DNA of 12,633 nt from an uncultured Verrucomicrobia subdivision 3 bacterium (GTDB taxonomy: Bacteria; Verrucomicrobiota; Verrucomicrobiae; Limisphaerales; UBA11358): the NCBI GenBank assembly GCA_903847285.1, contig CAINDH010000080.1, positions 1 through 12,633 on the forward strand, in the 5' to 3' direction. This document shows, in pieces, positions 1 to 8,377 of the stretch. How positions within the stretch are numbered: the stretch's first letter is position 1; every line of letters starts with the position of its first letter. The translations under genes and the position numbers were made by a program. Under the pieces are notes generated by a model that was given only the letters and a program-made list of their open reading frames with translations, was not told where the DNA came from and did no database searches.

Positions 1-343
1 GTGCGGTTTAGACATTGCGGAAGATTTGCCCGAACATCCGCTTGATCCAAAATTCCGGCAGGAAATGTTTTTTGCGTTCAAGGAGGCTCTGAACAATGTT
101 GTCCGGCACGCCCGCGCCAAGCAGGTGTGGCTGCGCATTTCGGTGGGTGACGAGCAATTGATTGTGGAAGTTGCGGACAATGGGCAGGGCATCAGCGCCG
201 TCGCGCCGGATACGGGTAGTGATGGTCTGGCTAACATGACCGAAAGGCTCCAATCCATCGGCGGCGAATGCAGAATCACCAGTGATGCGCAAAAAGGCAC
301 GGCCGTGCGTTTTCGCGCGCCGCTGCCTAACAGATTATTATGA
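1..343 (+). CDS. Sensor histidine kinase, C-terminal ATPase part (5' end outside window)
   Basis: Partial gene read in the frame beginning at base 2 with no start inside the window; an internal TTG at 26 could be mistaken for a start, but homology runs through it. The visible part is a HATPase_c domain of the NarX/DegS type. The N box is seen as KEALNNVVRH, the G1 box as VADNGQGI and the G2 box as GLANMTER. These bind ATP-Mg for autophosphorylation of a histidine lying upstream, outside the window. It aligns without gaps to the last ~110 residues of the complete kinase at 1162-3282 (shared FKEALNN, VADNG, DGLANM), so the missing part may resemble that protein. Its stop TGA (341-343) overlaps the ATG of the next gene (340-342), which implies translational coupling to its cognate response regulator. 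The family call is secure; the signal sensed is unknown. Confidence 0.93.
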   Translation, partial: CGLDIAEDLPEHPLDPKFRQEMFFAFKEALNNVVRHARAKQVWLRISVGDEQLIVEVADNGQGISAVAPDTGSDGLANMTERLQSIGGECRITSDAQKGTAVRFRAPLPNRLL

Positions 344-972
344 TTAAAGTCGGCCTCGTGGAAGATAACAAGACGCTGCGCGAAGGTTTCGAGACCTTGC
401 TCAACCGCACGCCTGGTTTCCAATGCGTCTGCACCTGTGAGACGGTGGCGGAGGCAATGAAAAAAATTCCCAAGGCCGCACCGGACGTGGTGCTGATGGA
501 CATCCAGTTACCGGATTCCACCGGCGTAGAATGCACGGCCAAGCTCAAGGAGCAGATGCCGAAGCTGCACATCGTCATCGTCACGGTGTATGAAGATTCT
601 GAAAGAATTTTTCAGGCTTTGCGCGCGGGTGCGTGCGGCTATTTGCTCAAGCGCGCCCAGCCGGAGAACATCATCAACGCCATTCAAGAGGCGCACGAGG
701 GCGGCGTGCCGATGACGCCGGAGATCGCGCGCAAAGTCATCGGGCAGTTCCGGCAGCAAACCACGGATGCGTCGCAGATGGAGGACCTCACCGAGCGGGA
801 ACGGGAAGTCTTGGAGCTGGTCATGCACGGGCTGGGCAACAAGGCGATTGCCGAACGGTTGAGCGTGACGGTGGCCGCCGTGAAATGGCACCTGCAACAC
901 ATCTACGAAAAGCTCCACGTCCATTCCCGGACCGAGGCGGCCCTGAAATTCAAGCAAGGGCAAGGCTCTTGA
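340..972 (+). CDS. NarL/FixJ-family response regulator (copy 1)
   Basis: A 210-residue two-domain transcription regulator. The receiver domain (about residues 1-120) has acidic pocket E8/D9, phospho-acceptor D54 in MDIQLP, T82, Y101 and K104, so it should be phosphorylatable. The LuxR-type helix-turn-helix (about 148-205) has the LTEREREVLEL start, and VTVAAVKWHLQHIYEKL carries the recognition helix. No Shine-Dalgarno sequence precedes the ATG; the start overlaps the kinase stop by ATGA, so translation probably depends on termination-reinitiation. It is about 62% identical (hand count, ungapped, 130 of 208) to the regulator at 3279-3905. The stop codon is three bases before a palindromic hairpin (976-991). 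Its targets cannot be read from the window; the nearby secreted glucan-related genes are only a positional guess. Confidence 0.96.
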   Translation: MIKVGLVEDNKTLREGFETLLNRTPGFQCVCTCETVAEAMKKIPKAAPDVVLMDIQLPDSTGVECTAKLKEQMPKLHIVIVTVYEDSERIFQALRAGACGYLLKRAQPENIINAIQEAHEGGVPMTPEIARKVIGQFRQQTTDASQMEDLTEREREVLELVMHGLGNKAIAERLSVTVAAVKWHLQHIYEKLHVHSRTEAALKFKQGQGS

Positions 973-998
973 AAACTAGCCGCTTGGCTAGCTAGGTG
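973..998. repeat. REP-like palindrome, copy 1
   Basis: CTAGCC (976-981), loop GCTT (982-985), GGCTAG (986-991), then CTAGGTG. A near-identical unit lies at 10786-10813. The left flank is A-rich in both. It begins three bases after the stop of the regulator gene, so it may also act as a transcription terminator or mRNA-end stabiliser, although no good T-tract follows in this copy (GTGGACGGG). Confidence 0.6.
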
Positions 999-1071
999 GA
1001 CGGGTAAACGCTGCTAACTTTGTTCCTACGGCACCTGCCATCAGCATAATTAAAACTATGCTGCTGCAGCC

Positions 1072-1087
1072 TGCCTGCGCGCAGGCA
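1072..1087. repeat. 16-bp perfect palindrome in the intercassette leader
   Basis: TGCCTGCGCGCAGGCA reads identically on both strands. It lies in the 189-bp gap between the first regulator and the second kinase, 75 bp before the kinase ATG. Just upstream is GCTGCAGC (1063-1070), a second short palindrome. It could be a regulator-binding site or a transcript hairpin. It could also be chance in GC-rich DNA; nothing further supports a specific function. Confidence 0.4.
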
Positions 1088-1127
1088 AGTATTGCATCAG
1101 GGGCCAATGGACGCCTCTTTTTGTAAA

Positions 1128-1164
1128 ATGAAAAATCCGTTTTTTCAGGATTAACATTTGAATG
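1128..1164 (+). promoter_or_regulatory. Kinase translation-start region with possible SD-sequestering hairpin and mini-ORF
   Basis: AGGA at 1147-1150 is a plausible ribosome site 11 bases before the ATG at 1162. It lies within a weak inverted repeat AATCC (1134-1138) / GGATT (1148-1152) that could partly hide it. An eight-codon mini-ORF (ATG at 1128, TAA at 1152-1154, encoding MKNPFFQD) ends just before the kinase start. Whether either feature controls kinase translation is speculative. Confidence 0.25.
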
Positions 1165-3282
1165 CCAGACGACCCGCCCACATCTTCTCAACGGCCATCG
1201 GGTTTCATACCTCGTTGGTTTGGGATCGCGTTTGCAATTTGTTTTATTGAGTTTGAGTTCTGCGTCCAAGCACAAGCACCGGAAAAGGAACTGAACACAG
1301 TGGCGGCGGTGCGCAACTTGAGCGTGGCGCAGGCGGCGTTGCAGCCGCGCGTGCAACTGCGCGCGGTGGTGACCTTTTTTGACGAGCCATTATATTCCCG
1401 TTTCGTCCACGACGACTCGGCTGGCATTTATCTTCAGGCTTCCATCCAGTTGCCGGTGCTGCATCCGGGGCAGGTGGTGGAGATCGAGGGGCGCGTCAAT
1501 CCCGGGGAATACTCGCCGGTGATCCTGCCGGAGAAAGTGCGCGTGGTCGGAACGTCCGAGCTGCCGTCGCCAAAGCCCGCCTCCTACGAGCAACTGGCCA
1601 GCGGCAGCGCCGACAGCCAGTTCGTCGAGATCACCGGCATCGTGCGCTCGGTTCAATTTCAGGAAGCCTCGCAGTATTACGCTGTGGAGATCGCGTCCGG
1701 CGGCGGGCGGTTGTCGGTTTACGCGCGGCATCTGCCGGTGAAGCGGCCCGAGGAAATGCTGGACAGCAACGTGCGCGTGCGGGGAGTTTGCTCGGCCAAG
1801 TTCAATCATCTGCGCCAGTTGTTTGCGGTCCGGCTGATGGTGCCGCGCGCGGAAGATTTGATCATTGATGTTCCGGCTCCGGCTGATCCGTTTGCCGTCG
1901 CGGCCCGGCCGATTGCCAGCCTGCTGCAATTCACGCCGAAAGAATCCTACGGCCACCGCGACAAGGTGCAGGGCACGGTGATTTATTTTGAACCGGGCAA
2001 GCTGCTCGTCTTGCAGGACGGCCATCAGGGCCTGGAAGTGCAGACGCCCGCGCGCGGGCCGCTGATGCTCGGCGACCGGGTGGAAGCGCTCGGTTTCGTG
2101 AGCCAGGGAGGTTATACGCCGGTCTTACAAGATGCGGTGTATCGAAAAATTGCCGGCGGAAAATCGCTGCAACCCACGAAGTTGGCGCCGGATGAAGTGC
2201 TGAAAGGGAAACATGATTGCCAGCTGATCCAGATGGAGGCCCGGTTGCTTGACCGCGCGGAGCATGGTTCGGAACGCTATCTGGTGCTGCAAGAGGGCGG
2301 CTTCATTTACAACGCAACCTTCCGCCCGAGCGAGGGCCGCGATGAATTTACCGGTTTAAAAAATGGCAGCCGCATCCTGGTAACCGGCGTTTGCCGGATT
2401 GATCCCGGCGAGTGGGCCGCCGGCGAAAACTGGCGCGCGAAATCCTTCCGGCTGGATCTCCGTTCTATCGGCGACGTGCAAGTGCTGGAGCTGCCCTCGT
2501 GGTGGACCCTGCCGCACGTCCTCTGGCTCGCGGCGGCGGTCGTCGTGGTGGCGCTGGTGGCGGTCATCTGGGTGATGGTGCTGCGGCGGCAGGTGGCCGA
2601 GCGCGGACGGCAATTGGAAATTCAGATCGTGGAGCGGCAGCGCGCCGAGCGTCGCCGCGAAATCGAGGAGGAACGCACCCGCGTGGCGCATGATCTTCAC
2701 GATGAACTCGGGGCCACGCTCACCGAAGTAACCGTGCTCGGCACGCTGGCGCAGACCCCGGAGCTGCCGCTGGCCGAGCGCGGGCGTTATCTGGAAAAAC
2801 TCACCGCCACGGCGCGGGCCATGGTGGCCAACTTGGATGAAATCGTCTGGGCGGTGAATCCGAAATATGATTCGGTCGCCTCGCTGGCCAGCTACTTTTC
2901 GCTGTTCGCGCAGCGCTTCTTGAATCTCGCCGGCATCGCGTGCCGGTTGCAGGTGGCGGAAACGTTTCCCGCCGTCGCCATCGAAGCTCACTTGCGGCAC
3001 GGGGTTTTTCTCGCGTTCAAGGAGGCGCTCAACAACGCCGTTCGTCATTCGGGCGCGACGCAGATTCTCATCGAGATGAGCGTGGCCGAAAATCAATTGA
3101 AGATCGCCGTGGCCGACAACGGACGCGGATTCGCCGCTGTCGCCCAGCCGCCCGGTTGCGACGGGTTGGCGAATATGCAGGACCGCATGGCCAAGCTCGG
3201 TGGCCGCTGCGAAATCAAAAGCCAGCCGGACGCGGGCACGACCGTTGAATTCTGGCTGCCGCTCGGAGAACCAATTTTATGA
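1162..3282 (+). CDS. Membrane sensor histidine kinase with four OB-like extracytoplasmic repeats (HisKA_3/HATPase_c)
   Basis: A 706-residue complete kinase. Residues about 19-39 (WFGIAFAICFIEFEFC, ending VQAQA) form a signal peptide or signal anchor. Residues about 64-445 are a beta-rich sensor region containing four similar segments (about 64-130, 154-228, 267-332, 354-445). Each follows the pattern V.x.G.V, then L.L.D/E plus a glycine-rich turn, then L..Gd.V.v.G, which suggests tandem OB-fold barrels. A membrane helix spans about 454-474, followed by a charged, probably coiled-coil linker. HisKA_3 has the phospho-acceptor H513 in HDLHDELG. The ATPase has N box E621-ALNN, G1 D652-NGRG and G2 G668-LANM. 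It should phosphorylate the regulator at 3279, with which it overlaps by ATGA. The ATG at 1162 is chosen because it precedes the export segment and follows AGGA. The ligand is unknown; the OB assignment is by eye. Confidence 0.94.
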   Translation: MPDDPPTSSQRPSGFIPRWFGIAFAICFIEFEFCVQAQAPEKELNTVAAVRNLSVAQAALQPRVQLRAVVTFFDEPLYSRFVHDDSAGIYLQASIQLPVLHPGQVVEIEGRVNPGEYSPVILPEKVRVVGTSELPSPKPASYEQLASGSADSQFVEITGIVRSVQFQEASQYYAVEIASGGGRLSVYARHLPVKRPEEMLDSNVRVRGVCSAKFNHLRQLFAVRLMVPRAEDLIIDVPAPADPFAVAARPIASLLQFTPKESYGHRDKVQGTVIYFEPGKLLVLQDGHQGLEVQTPARGPLMLGDRVEALGFVSQGGYTPVLQDAVYRKIAGGKSLQPTKLAPDEVLKGKHDCQLIQMEARLLDRAEHGSERYLVLQEGGFIYNATFRPSEGRDEFTGLKNGSRILVTGVCRIDPGEWAAGENWRAKSFRLDLRSIGDVQVLELPSWWTLPHVLWLAAAVVVVALVAVIWVMVLRRQVAERGRQLEIQIVERQRAERRREIEEERTRVAHDLHDELGATLTEVTVLGTLAQTPELPLAERGRYLEKLTATARAMVANLDEIVWAVNPKYDSVASLASYFSLFAQRFLNLAGIACRLQVAETFPAVAIEAHLRHGVFLAFKEALNNAVRHSGATQILIEMSVAENQLKIAVADNGRGFAAVAQPPGCDGLANMQDRMAKLGGRCEIKSQPDAGTTVEFWLPLGEPIL

Positions 3283-3905
3283 TCAAGGTTGCCATCGTTG
3301 AAGACCATAAAACCACGCGTGAAGGATTGGAAACCATCGTCAATCTGTCGCAGGACTTTCGCTGCGTGTGCACTTGTTCCACTGCCGAAGATGCGTTGAA
3401 GGTATTACCCGCACACGAACCGGAGGTGGTTCTCATGGACATCCAACTGCCGAACATGTCCGGCGTGGAATGTGTGGCGCGCCTCAAGGAGCTGCTGCCG
3501 TCCGTCAAGGCGATCATGGTCACGGTCTATGAAGATCCTGACCGCATCTTCCGTGCGCTGCGTGCGGGAGCTTCGGGTTATCTACTCAAGCGCTCCACGC
3601 CCGAGGAAGTCCTGGGTGCCATGCGCGAAATCCAACAAGGTGGCGGTGCCATGAGTGGGGAAATCGCGCGCAAAGTGATCGGTTATTTCCGCGAACAAGC
3701 CACGGCCAAATCCGAAATGGAAGAACTCACGCCACGTGAGCGCGAGGTTTTGGAACTGGTTGTGCATGGCCTGTCGAACAAGGAAATTTCCGACCGCCTC
3801 TCCGTGACCGTGGCCGCCGTGCGATTTCATCTCAAACACATTTACCAGAAGCTGCACGTGCATTCCCGCACCGAGGTGGCGTTGAAATACCGACCAGCCA
3901 AATGA
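3279..3905 (+). CDS. NarL/FixJ-family response regulator (copy 2)
   Basis: A 208-residue paralogue of the regulator at 340-972. Receiver residues are E8/D9, D54 in MDIQLP, T82 and K104. The LuxR-type HTH starts at LTPREREVLEL, and its recognition-helix region VTVAAVRFHLKHIYQKL differs from copy 1 at only a few positions (K to R, W to F, Q to K, E to Q), so the two may bind related DNA sites. The start overlaps the kinase stop by ATGA. Unlike copy 1 it also has a usable Shine-Dalgarno sequence, GGAG at 3265-3268, ten bases upstream. The 169-bp gap after it (3906-4074) has no gene. That gap contains only a 7-bp inverted repeat AGCACCA (3991-3997) / TGGTGCT (4032-4038) of doubtful meaning. Confidence 0.96.
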   Translation: MIKVAIVEDHKTTREGLETIVNLSQDFRCVCTCSTAEDALKVLPAHEPEVVLMDIQLPNMSGVECVARLKELLPSVKAIMVTVYEDPDRIFRALRAGASGYLLKRSTPEEVLGAMREIQQGGGAMSGEIARKVIGYFREQATAKSEMEELTPREREVLELVVHGLSNKEISDRLSVTVAAVRFHLKHIYQKLHVHSRTEVALKYRPAK

Positions 3906-4074
3906 AGCCTGCGCAGTCCAGCCGGCCAGAACAAATACTATCCACTTGGGGAGCTAGGCGATTTGGCGAACGCTGGTAGGGTAGGTTCAAAGCACCACCC
4001 GCAGAAAATTCCATCGTGGAGTCATTGTCGCTGGTGCTGCCAATAATAAATCGAACCCAAATCAAACAGCGAAC

Positions 4075-7000
4075 ATGAATAAGAACACTTCAACCAAATC
4101 GGACGCCACCGCGTCGGCCGCCGGGCCGATAAGTAACCGCCATCATTTTTGGAAATCAAACTGGTTTCAAGGTTCTGGCTCGGCGCTGCTGGTGGCCATC
4201 CTGTTTACGCTCTCGGCGACGAACGCGTTCGCCACGCTCATCGCTTACGAGCCGTATAACTACACCATCGGCGCGGCGCCGACATCTGTCTCGGGCACGC
4301 CCAGCCTGACCGTCGGCGGCGGGTTCAGCAGCGGTTACAACGGCGGCGGCCTCACCACGGTGGCGCCAACATTGAGTTATTCCGGGCTGAAGACGAACTT
4401 CAATGCGCTCAAGCAAACCGCCGCCTATTCCGGCGAAAATGTTTCCAGCCCGCCTTCCAGCGGCACGATTTACGTGAGCTATCTTTTCAACATGAGCGGC
4501 AATCCCGGCGGCAACAAGGTAGGGCTGGAAATGAACACCGGCGGCAACGGGATGTTCGTCGGCGTCACCACGCCGGTCACGGGCACGACGGGCAAGCTCG
4601 GCGTGAACCAGCAGTCGGGTTACAACGACAGCTTCGCGAACAAGTGGGAATCCTCAACGGCCAACATCACCTATGGCAGCACCTATTTCATCGTCGTGAA
4701 GCTTGTCGGTTCCGGCTCCGGCTGGACAGGCAGCATCTGGGTCAATCCCACGGCGAACACTCCGACGGAATCCACGCCGGACGGCACGTTCACCATGCCG
4801 CAGTTCACCATCAGCGCCTGTTCGATTGTGAACCCGGCGGGTGCGGGCGGAAATTATTTGTTCGATGAACTCCGCATTGCCACGACGTGGGCGGAAGCAG
4901 TGACTTATGTCGTTGCTCCGCCTTCGGCTCCGACCGGCTTGGGCGCAACGCCCGGCGGCAACTCTGTCAGTTTGAGCTGGACCGCCGCAGCGGGCAGCCC
5001 GGTCAGTTACAATGTGAAACGCTCCACCACCAGCGGCTCGGGTTATGTGACGGTTTCCAGTCCCGGCGCGGTGACGGGCACGAGTTTCACCGACACGGTG
5101 GTTGGTGGCGTGACTTACTATTACGTTGTCTCCGCAGTAAACGCAGGCGGCGAAAGCGCGAACAGTTCGGAAGTTTCCGCCGCGCCCACGCTGGTTGCAC
5201 CGGCGGCTCCGACGGGTTTGACAGTGGTTGCAAGTGATGGACAAGTTTCCTTGAGCTGGTCTTCCGCCATTGCGGCTTCAGGCTACAAAGTAAAACGCTC
5301 AACCTCCAGCGGAACGGAAGTCACCATCGCCAACGTGAGCACGACCGGTTACACGGATTTGACCGTGGCGAATGGAACGACCTACTTCTACGTGGTCTCC
5401 GCCACGAACAGCGTCGGCGAAAGTGCGAACTCATCCGAGGTCACGGCTTCGCCCGTTGCATATTTGCCAGTCTATGAGCCGTTCAATTACAGCGCCGGCG
5501 CTTTTTCCAATAATACTCCCGCCACTGGCACCGGGCTTACTGGCAATTGGACGGTTGGCAACGGAACGATTGTCAACGGTCTCAATTATTCGAACCTTCC
5601 GTCGGGAAATCGGGCGCTTTCGACCACCGGCAGCCGCGATCAGGTGTCGCTGGCCAGCCAGATGTCCGCCGGAACAAAATATGTAAGCTTTCTGTTCAAC
5701 CAGCTTGGCAACAACGGCGGCAACCTGAACGGGCTTGTCCTTTTTGGCAGCGGTTCGTCTAGTCTCATCATTGGTCTCACCGCGCCGTTTAGCGGGTCAG
5801 CCGGCAGCCTCGGACTTGGTTCGGTGGCGACCGCTGGTGCCGGTGCCACGGGCATAACCACTTTCTCGGGCCAGCAAATCACCGGCGGTTTCAACTACAA
5901 CCAGACGAACCTCGTCGTGGTGAAAATTGACTTTAACACCTCGGGTGCCAACGACACGGTCAGTATCTGGCTGAATCCAGCGGCGGGCACGAACGCACCA
6001 GCGGGTGCCGCGAACATCACTTGGAGCGCCTACGATGTCGGAACCATCACTGGAATCGGCTTCAACATTCAGGGTGGCGGCTTTGCAGATGTGTTCGACG
6101 AAATCCGCACGGGCAACACCTACGGCAGTGTGGTGGGTGCCGCCGCCGTCACGATTCCGACGACGCTTGCGCTTTCGGTCGGCTCAGGCAAACAAATTAG
6201 TTGGAGCGCCTTTAGCACCAATTACTATCAGCCTCAAAGGTCAACTGACAACACCACTTGGAGTAATTTGGGTAGTCAGTTGATTGGCTCGGCGGTGACC
6301 TCAGTTTTTGACCCGGCACCGGTGGCTTATTATCAGGTTCTCCAAGACACCCCGGTTACTACGGACGCCATGGTGAATGGCGGATTTGAGACCTCCGATG
6401 GCGGCACCGGAGCGCAGAGTTGGGCCGGTGTCCAGAGTCAGCCGCCAACCCAAATCACCACGGATTTTCACACCGGAACCGCTTGCATGGACTTGGCTGT
6501 AACCAACGTCACTGCTGGTGCCAATGGTGCCGAAATCCAACAAAATGTGGCGAACCAAGGCGGCACGATTATCGCTGGCAACACTTATGTCCTCTCCTTT
6601 TGGGCCAAGCAGATCAGCAGTGGCGTCAGCTATGTCCAAAATTACAAGATCACCTGGCTGAATGGCGTGACGCCAATCAGCAGTGTAGGCTTCACGGCTT
6701 TCACCGGTGGCAGTGGAAGCTGGGCGCAGATCAGCACCGGTTCAATCGTCGCGCCGGCGACTGCAACCAGTGCGTTGATTCAGATTTTTGGCGCGACCGG
6801 GGCGGTATTAGGTGGCTATGGAGAAGTGTTGGTTGACGACGTCTCGCTTACCACCACCTCGCCTTCAGGCTCGCTAACCGTCATTGCCTCAACGGTTCAA
6901 TCAGGAGCGGTCTTTACGGCGATCGTGCAGACTAACGGAGTTGCCGCGACCGCCGCATCAGGCACGGTGGCGTTCAAAACGAACACGGTGACGCAGAGCA

Positions 7001-7353
7001 CTGGAGCGGTGGCGAGCGGCGTTGCTAACAGCAGCCCGACGGCCGTGCCTCCCTCCTATACTATCTTTGCCATCTATTCGGGGGACGGCATCTACGCGAG
7101 CAGTTCAAATACTCTAGTGGTGGTTGGTGTAAACACGACGCCGACGAACATAGTTACCACCGTCTCGGGCAACCAGCTCACGATTTCCTGGCCGGCTGAC
7201 CACACCGGTTGGACCCTGCAATCGCAGACCAACACTTTAGGCACGGGTATTGGCACTAATTGGTTCGACGTGGTCGGATCAACAGCCACCAACCAAGTAA
7301 TCAATACCATTGATCCGGCCAGCCCGGCTGTCTTCTATCGTTTGAAGTATTAA
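4075..7353 (+). CDS. Large secreted multidomain protein (LamG-like, FN3, CBM4/9-like, Ig-like, FYRL C-terminus)
   Basis: 1092 residues. The long N-terminal tail has a hydrophobic core at about 36-49 ([14 protein letters not shown]) and a probable signal peptidase site after AFA at 53. Domains seen: a concanavalin/LamG-like module beginning AYEPYNY (about 57-278); FN3 domain 1 (about 285-371) and FN3 domain 2 (about 378-460), both with PTGL, SLSW and Y.YVVSA..; a second YEPFNY module (about 467-688); a short FN3-like segment with YYQV; a CBM4/9-like jelly roll (about 766-926, with [14 protein letters not shown] and VDDVSL); an Ig-like domain with YSGDG.Y..S (about 927-1025); and a C-terminal module with [12 protein letters not shown] ending VFYRLKY. 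No catalytic domain is evident, so a surface or extracellular binding or adhesion role is inferred. No Shine-Dalgarno sequence is visible before ATG 4075. The Ser/Thr/Gly/Ala-rich composition fits an exported protein. Confidence 0.88.
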   Translation: MNKNTSTKSDATASAAGPISNRHHFWKSNWFQGSGSALLVAILFTLSATNAFATLIAYEPYNYTIGAAPTSVSGTPSLTVGGGFSSGYNGGGLTTVAPTLSYSGLKTNFNALKQTAAYSGENVSSPPSSGTIYVSYLFNMSGNPGGNKVGLEMNTGGNGMFVGVTTPVTGTTGKLGVNQQSGYNDSFANKWESSTANITYGSTYFIVVKLVGSGSGWTGSIWVNPTANTPTESTPDGTFTMPQFTISACSIVNPAGAGGNYLFDELRIATTWAEAVTYVVAPPSAPTGLGATPGGNSVSLSWTAAAGSPVSYNVKRSTTSGSGYVTVSSPGAVTGTSFTDTVVGGVTYYYVVSAVNAGGESANSSEVSAAPTLVAPAAPTGLTVVASDGQVSLSWSSAIAASGYKVKRSTSSGTEVTIANVSTTGYTDLTVANGTTYFYVVSATNSVGESANSSEVTASPVAYLPVYEPFNYSAGAFSNNTPATGTGLTGNWTVGNGTIVNGLNYSNLPSGNRALSTTGSRDQVSLASQMSAGTKYVSFLFNQLGNNGGNLNGLVLFGSGSSSLIIGLTAPFSGSAGSLGLGSVATAGAGATGITTFSGQQITGGFNYNQTNLVVVKIDFNTSGANDTVSIWLNPAAGTNAPAGAANITWSAYDVGTITGIGFNIQGGGFADVFDEIRTGNTYGSVVGAAAVTIPTTLALSVGSGKQISWSAFSTNYYQPQRSTDNTTWSNLGSQLIGSAVTSVFDPAPVAYYQVLQDTPVTTDAMVNGGFETSDGGTGAQSWAGVQSQPPTQITTDFHTGTACMDLAVTNVTAGANGAEIQQNVANQGGTIIAGNTYVLSFWAKQISSGVSYVQNYKITWLNGVTPISSVGFTAFTGGSGSWAQISTGSIVAPATATSALIQIFGATGAVLGGYGEVLVDDVSLTTTSPSGSLTVIASTVQSGAVFTAIVQTNGVAATAASGTVAFKTNTVTQSTGAVASGVANSSPTAVPPSYTIFAIYSGDGIYASSSNTLVVVGVNTTPTNIVTTVSGNQLTISWPADHTGWTLQSQTNTLGTGIGTNWFDVVGSTATNQVINTIDPASPAVFYRLKY
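4927..5454 (+). repeat. Tandem fibronectin type III repeats within the secreted protein
   Basis: Two adjacent coding repeats (about 4927-5187 and 5206-5454) give similar protein: APTGL, VSLSW, VKRST, then T.Y.YVVSA.N and GESANSSEV near the end. Many differences between the two DNA copies are synonymous, which indicates an old duplication kept under protein-level selection. Confidence 0.8.
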
Positions 7354-7454
7354 AATATAGTTCCACAAAGCAGCAGCCTGAACAATTCTGCAATACCAAG
7401 CTCGAAAAGGGTAAAAATCAGGTTCCTCGCCTGAACGGATGGCGACGGAAAATA

Positions 7455-7487
7455 TGTGCGGGTCTGTCGCGAAGGCAGACCCGCACA
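7455..7487. repeat. Perfect 12-bp-stem hairpin directly upstream of the pseudopilin gene
   Basis: TGTGCGGGTCTG (7455-7466) pairs perfectly with CAGACCCGCACA (7476-7487) across a 9-base loop, TCGCGAAGG. It lies 102 bp after the upstream stop and ends 12 bases before the pseudopilin ATG at 7500. No T-tract follows on the + strand, so it is not a classical terminator in that direction. On the minus strand it is followed by ATATTTT, but no minus-strand gene would need it. It may be a protein-binding operator or a 5'-leader structure limiting translation. Confidence 0.6.
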
Positions 7488-7499
7488 ATTAAGCGAAAA

Positions 7500-8315
7500 A
7501 TGAAAATAAAGACAAAGTCGGGTAGAGGCGCATTCACCCTAATAGAACTTCTGGTAGTCATAGCCATCATTGCCATTCTTGCCGCCATGCTGCTGCCGGC
7601 ATTGTCCAAAGCCAAGGCCAAGGCGCAAGGTATCAGTTGCATGAGTAACCTGAAACAACTCCAACTCGGCTGGGTGATGTATGCAAATGATAACGGAGAT
7701 AGAATCGTTCCTGGCGGCGAGGGCGCGACCACCACGGTTCCCATTACGGCCAACTATCTCGAGGGCGGCGCGCTGGCCCAATGGATGCTCGGGTCGGTGA
7801 ACGTAGGCGCTGGGTCGGCGGCAACCAATACGGTATTTATCCAAAATGGTCTGCTCTATCCCTATGTTAAGAATTTGGGCGTCTATAAATGTCCGGCGGA
7901 TCAGAAACAAGTTTTGGGTGCGCCTACGGTCCGAAGCATGAGCATGAGCGCATGGATGAACCCGCTACGAAGTTGGAATTCTATCATCGGTTATACCGGT
8001 GCCAATCAACTGCGGGATTTTCGGAAGCAGGGTGATATCCGTTCGCCCTCCCAAAGCTGGGTGTTCATTGACGAAAACCCAAACAGCATTAACGACGGCT
8101 GGTTTGTGTGCGACCCGAATAATCTCAATTTGTGGTATGATATCCCGGCCACCTATCACAACGGCGCGGGCGGGCTGTCGTTTGCGGATGGCCACTGCGA
8201 AATAAAAAAATGGCGCGACGCTAACATTCTCACCGCGACCAGCGTGAATCGGCCAAAAGATCCCGCTGCCTCCGATTTACCGTGGCTGCAAGAACGCAGC
8301 ACGTCGAAGCAATGA
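7500..8315 (+). CDS. Type II pseudopilin-like protein with H-X9-DG signature
   Basis: 271 residues. A short basic leader ([10 protein letters not shown]) is followed by [21 protein letters not shown], the class III prepilin signal cleaved and N-methylated by prepilin peptidase. The conserved Glu is E16. Cleavage before F12 would put Glu at mature position 5 but needs Ala at -1; cleavage after G10 would put it at position 6. The globular part contains [19 protein letters not shown] and ends in the H-X9-DG motif with H220, D230 and G231 ([12 protein letters not shown]), the hallmark of a family greatly expanded in Verrucomicrobia, Planctomycetes and Lentisphaerae. Such proteins are thought to be exported by type II secretion or pilus-like machinery; their roles are mostly unknown. 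No Shine-Dalgarno sequence is seen before the ATG. The gene ends 62 bp before the GH81 gene, so co-transcription is plausible. Confidence 0.93.
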   Translation: MKIKTKSGRGAFTLIELLVVIAIIAILAAMLLPALSKAKAKAQGISCMSNLKQLQLGWVMYANDNGDRIVPGGEGATTTVPITANYLEGGALAQWMLGSVNVGAGSAATNTVFIQNGLLYPYVKNLGVYKCPADQKQVLGAPTVRSMSMSAWMNPLRSWNSIIGYTGANQLRDFRKQGDIRSPSQSWVFIDENPNSINDGWFVCDPNNLNLWYDIPATYHNGAGGLSFADGHCEIKKWRDANILTATSVNRPKDPAASDLPWLQERSTSKQ

Positions 8316-8377
8316 ACGTAGCCCGCGGCTCCAACGCCCCTTGAATTTCGCTGAGGTCTGACGACCGCTTAAAGCCC

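Noticed and set aside
26..343. TTG at 26 as the true start of a small protein
   Set aside because: The homology to the complete kinase extends upstream of this codon to the window edge, so the gene is a truncated kinase and not a short ATPase protein.
988..1356. 122-residue minus-strand frame covering the gap before the kinase, with a hydrophobic stretch
   Set aside because: Much of it is antisense to the kinase N-terminus, and the remainder covers palindromic intergenic DNA. No start signal or family is visible, so it is not called a gene.
1390..2025. 211-residue open frame on the minus strand
   Set aside because: It is antisense to the kinase sensor region, has no recognisable motif and has shadow-like composition.
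2356..3096. 246-residue open frame on the minus strand
   Set aside because: It lies wholly antisense to the kinase gene, whose HisKA_3 and HATPase motifs are unmistakable. The His/Arg/Gln-rich translation is typical of the complement of GC-rich coding DNA.
3991..4038. Inverted repeat AGCACCA / TGGTGCT as a terminator after the second regulator
   Set aside because: The stem is only 7 bp with a 34-base loop and no T-tract follows, so it is too weak to call.
4927..5454. Possible CRISPR-like or minisatellite array
   Set aside because: The periodicity is two long FN3 coding repeats of about 90 residues with diverged DNA. There are no short identical repeats with spacers.
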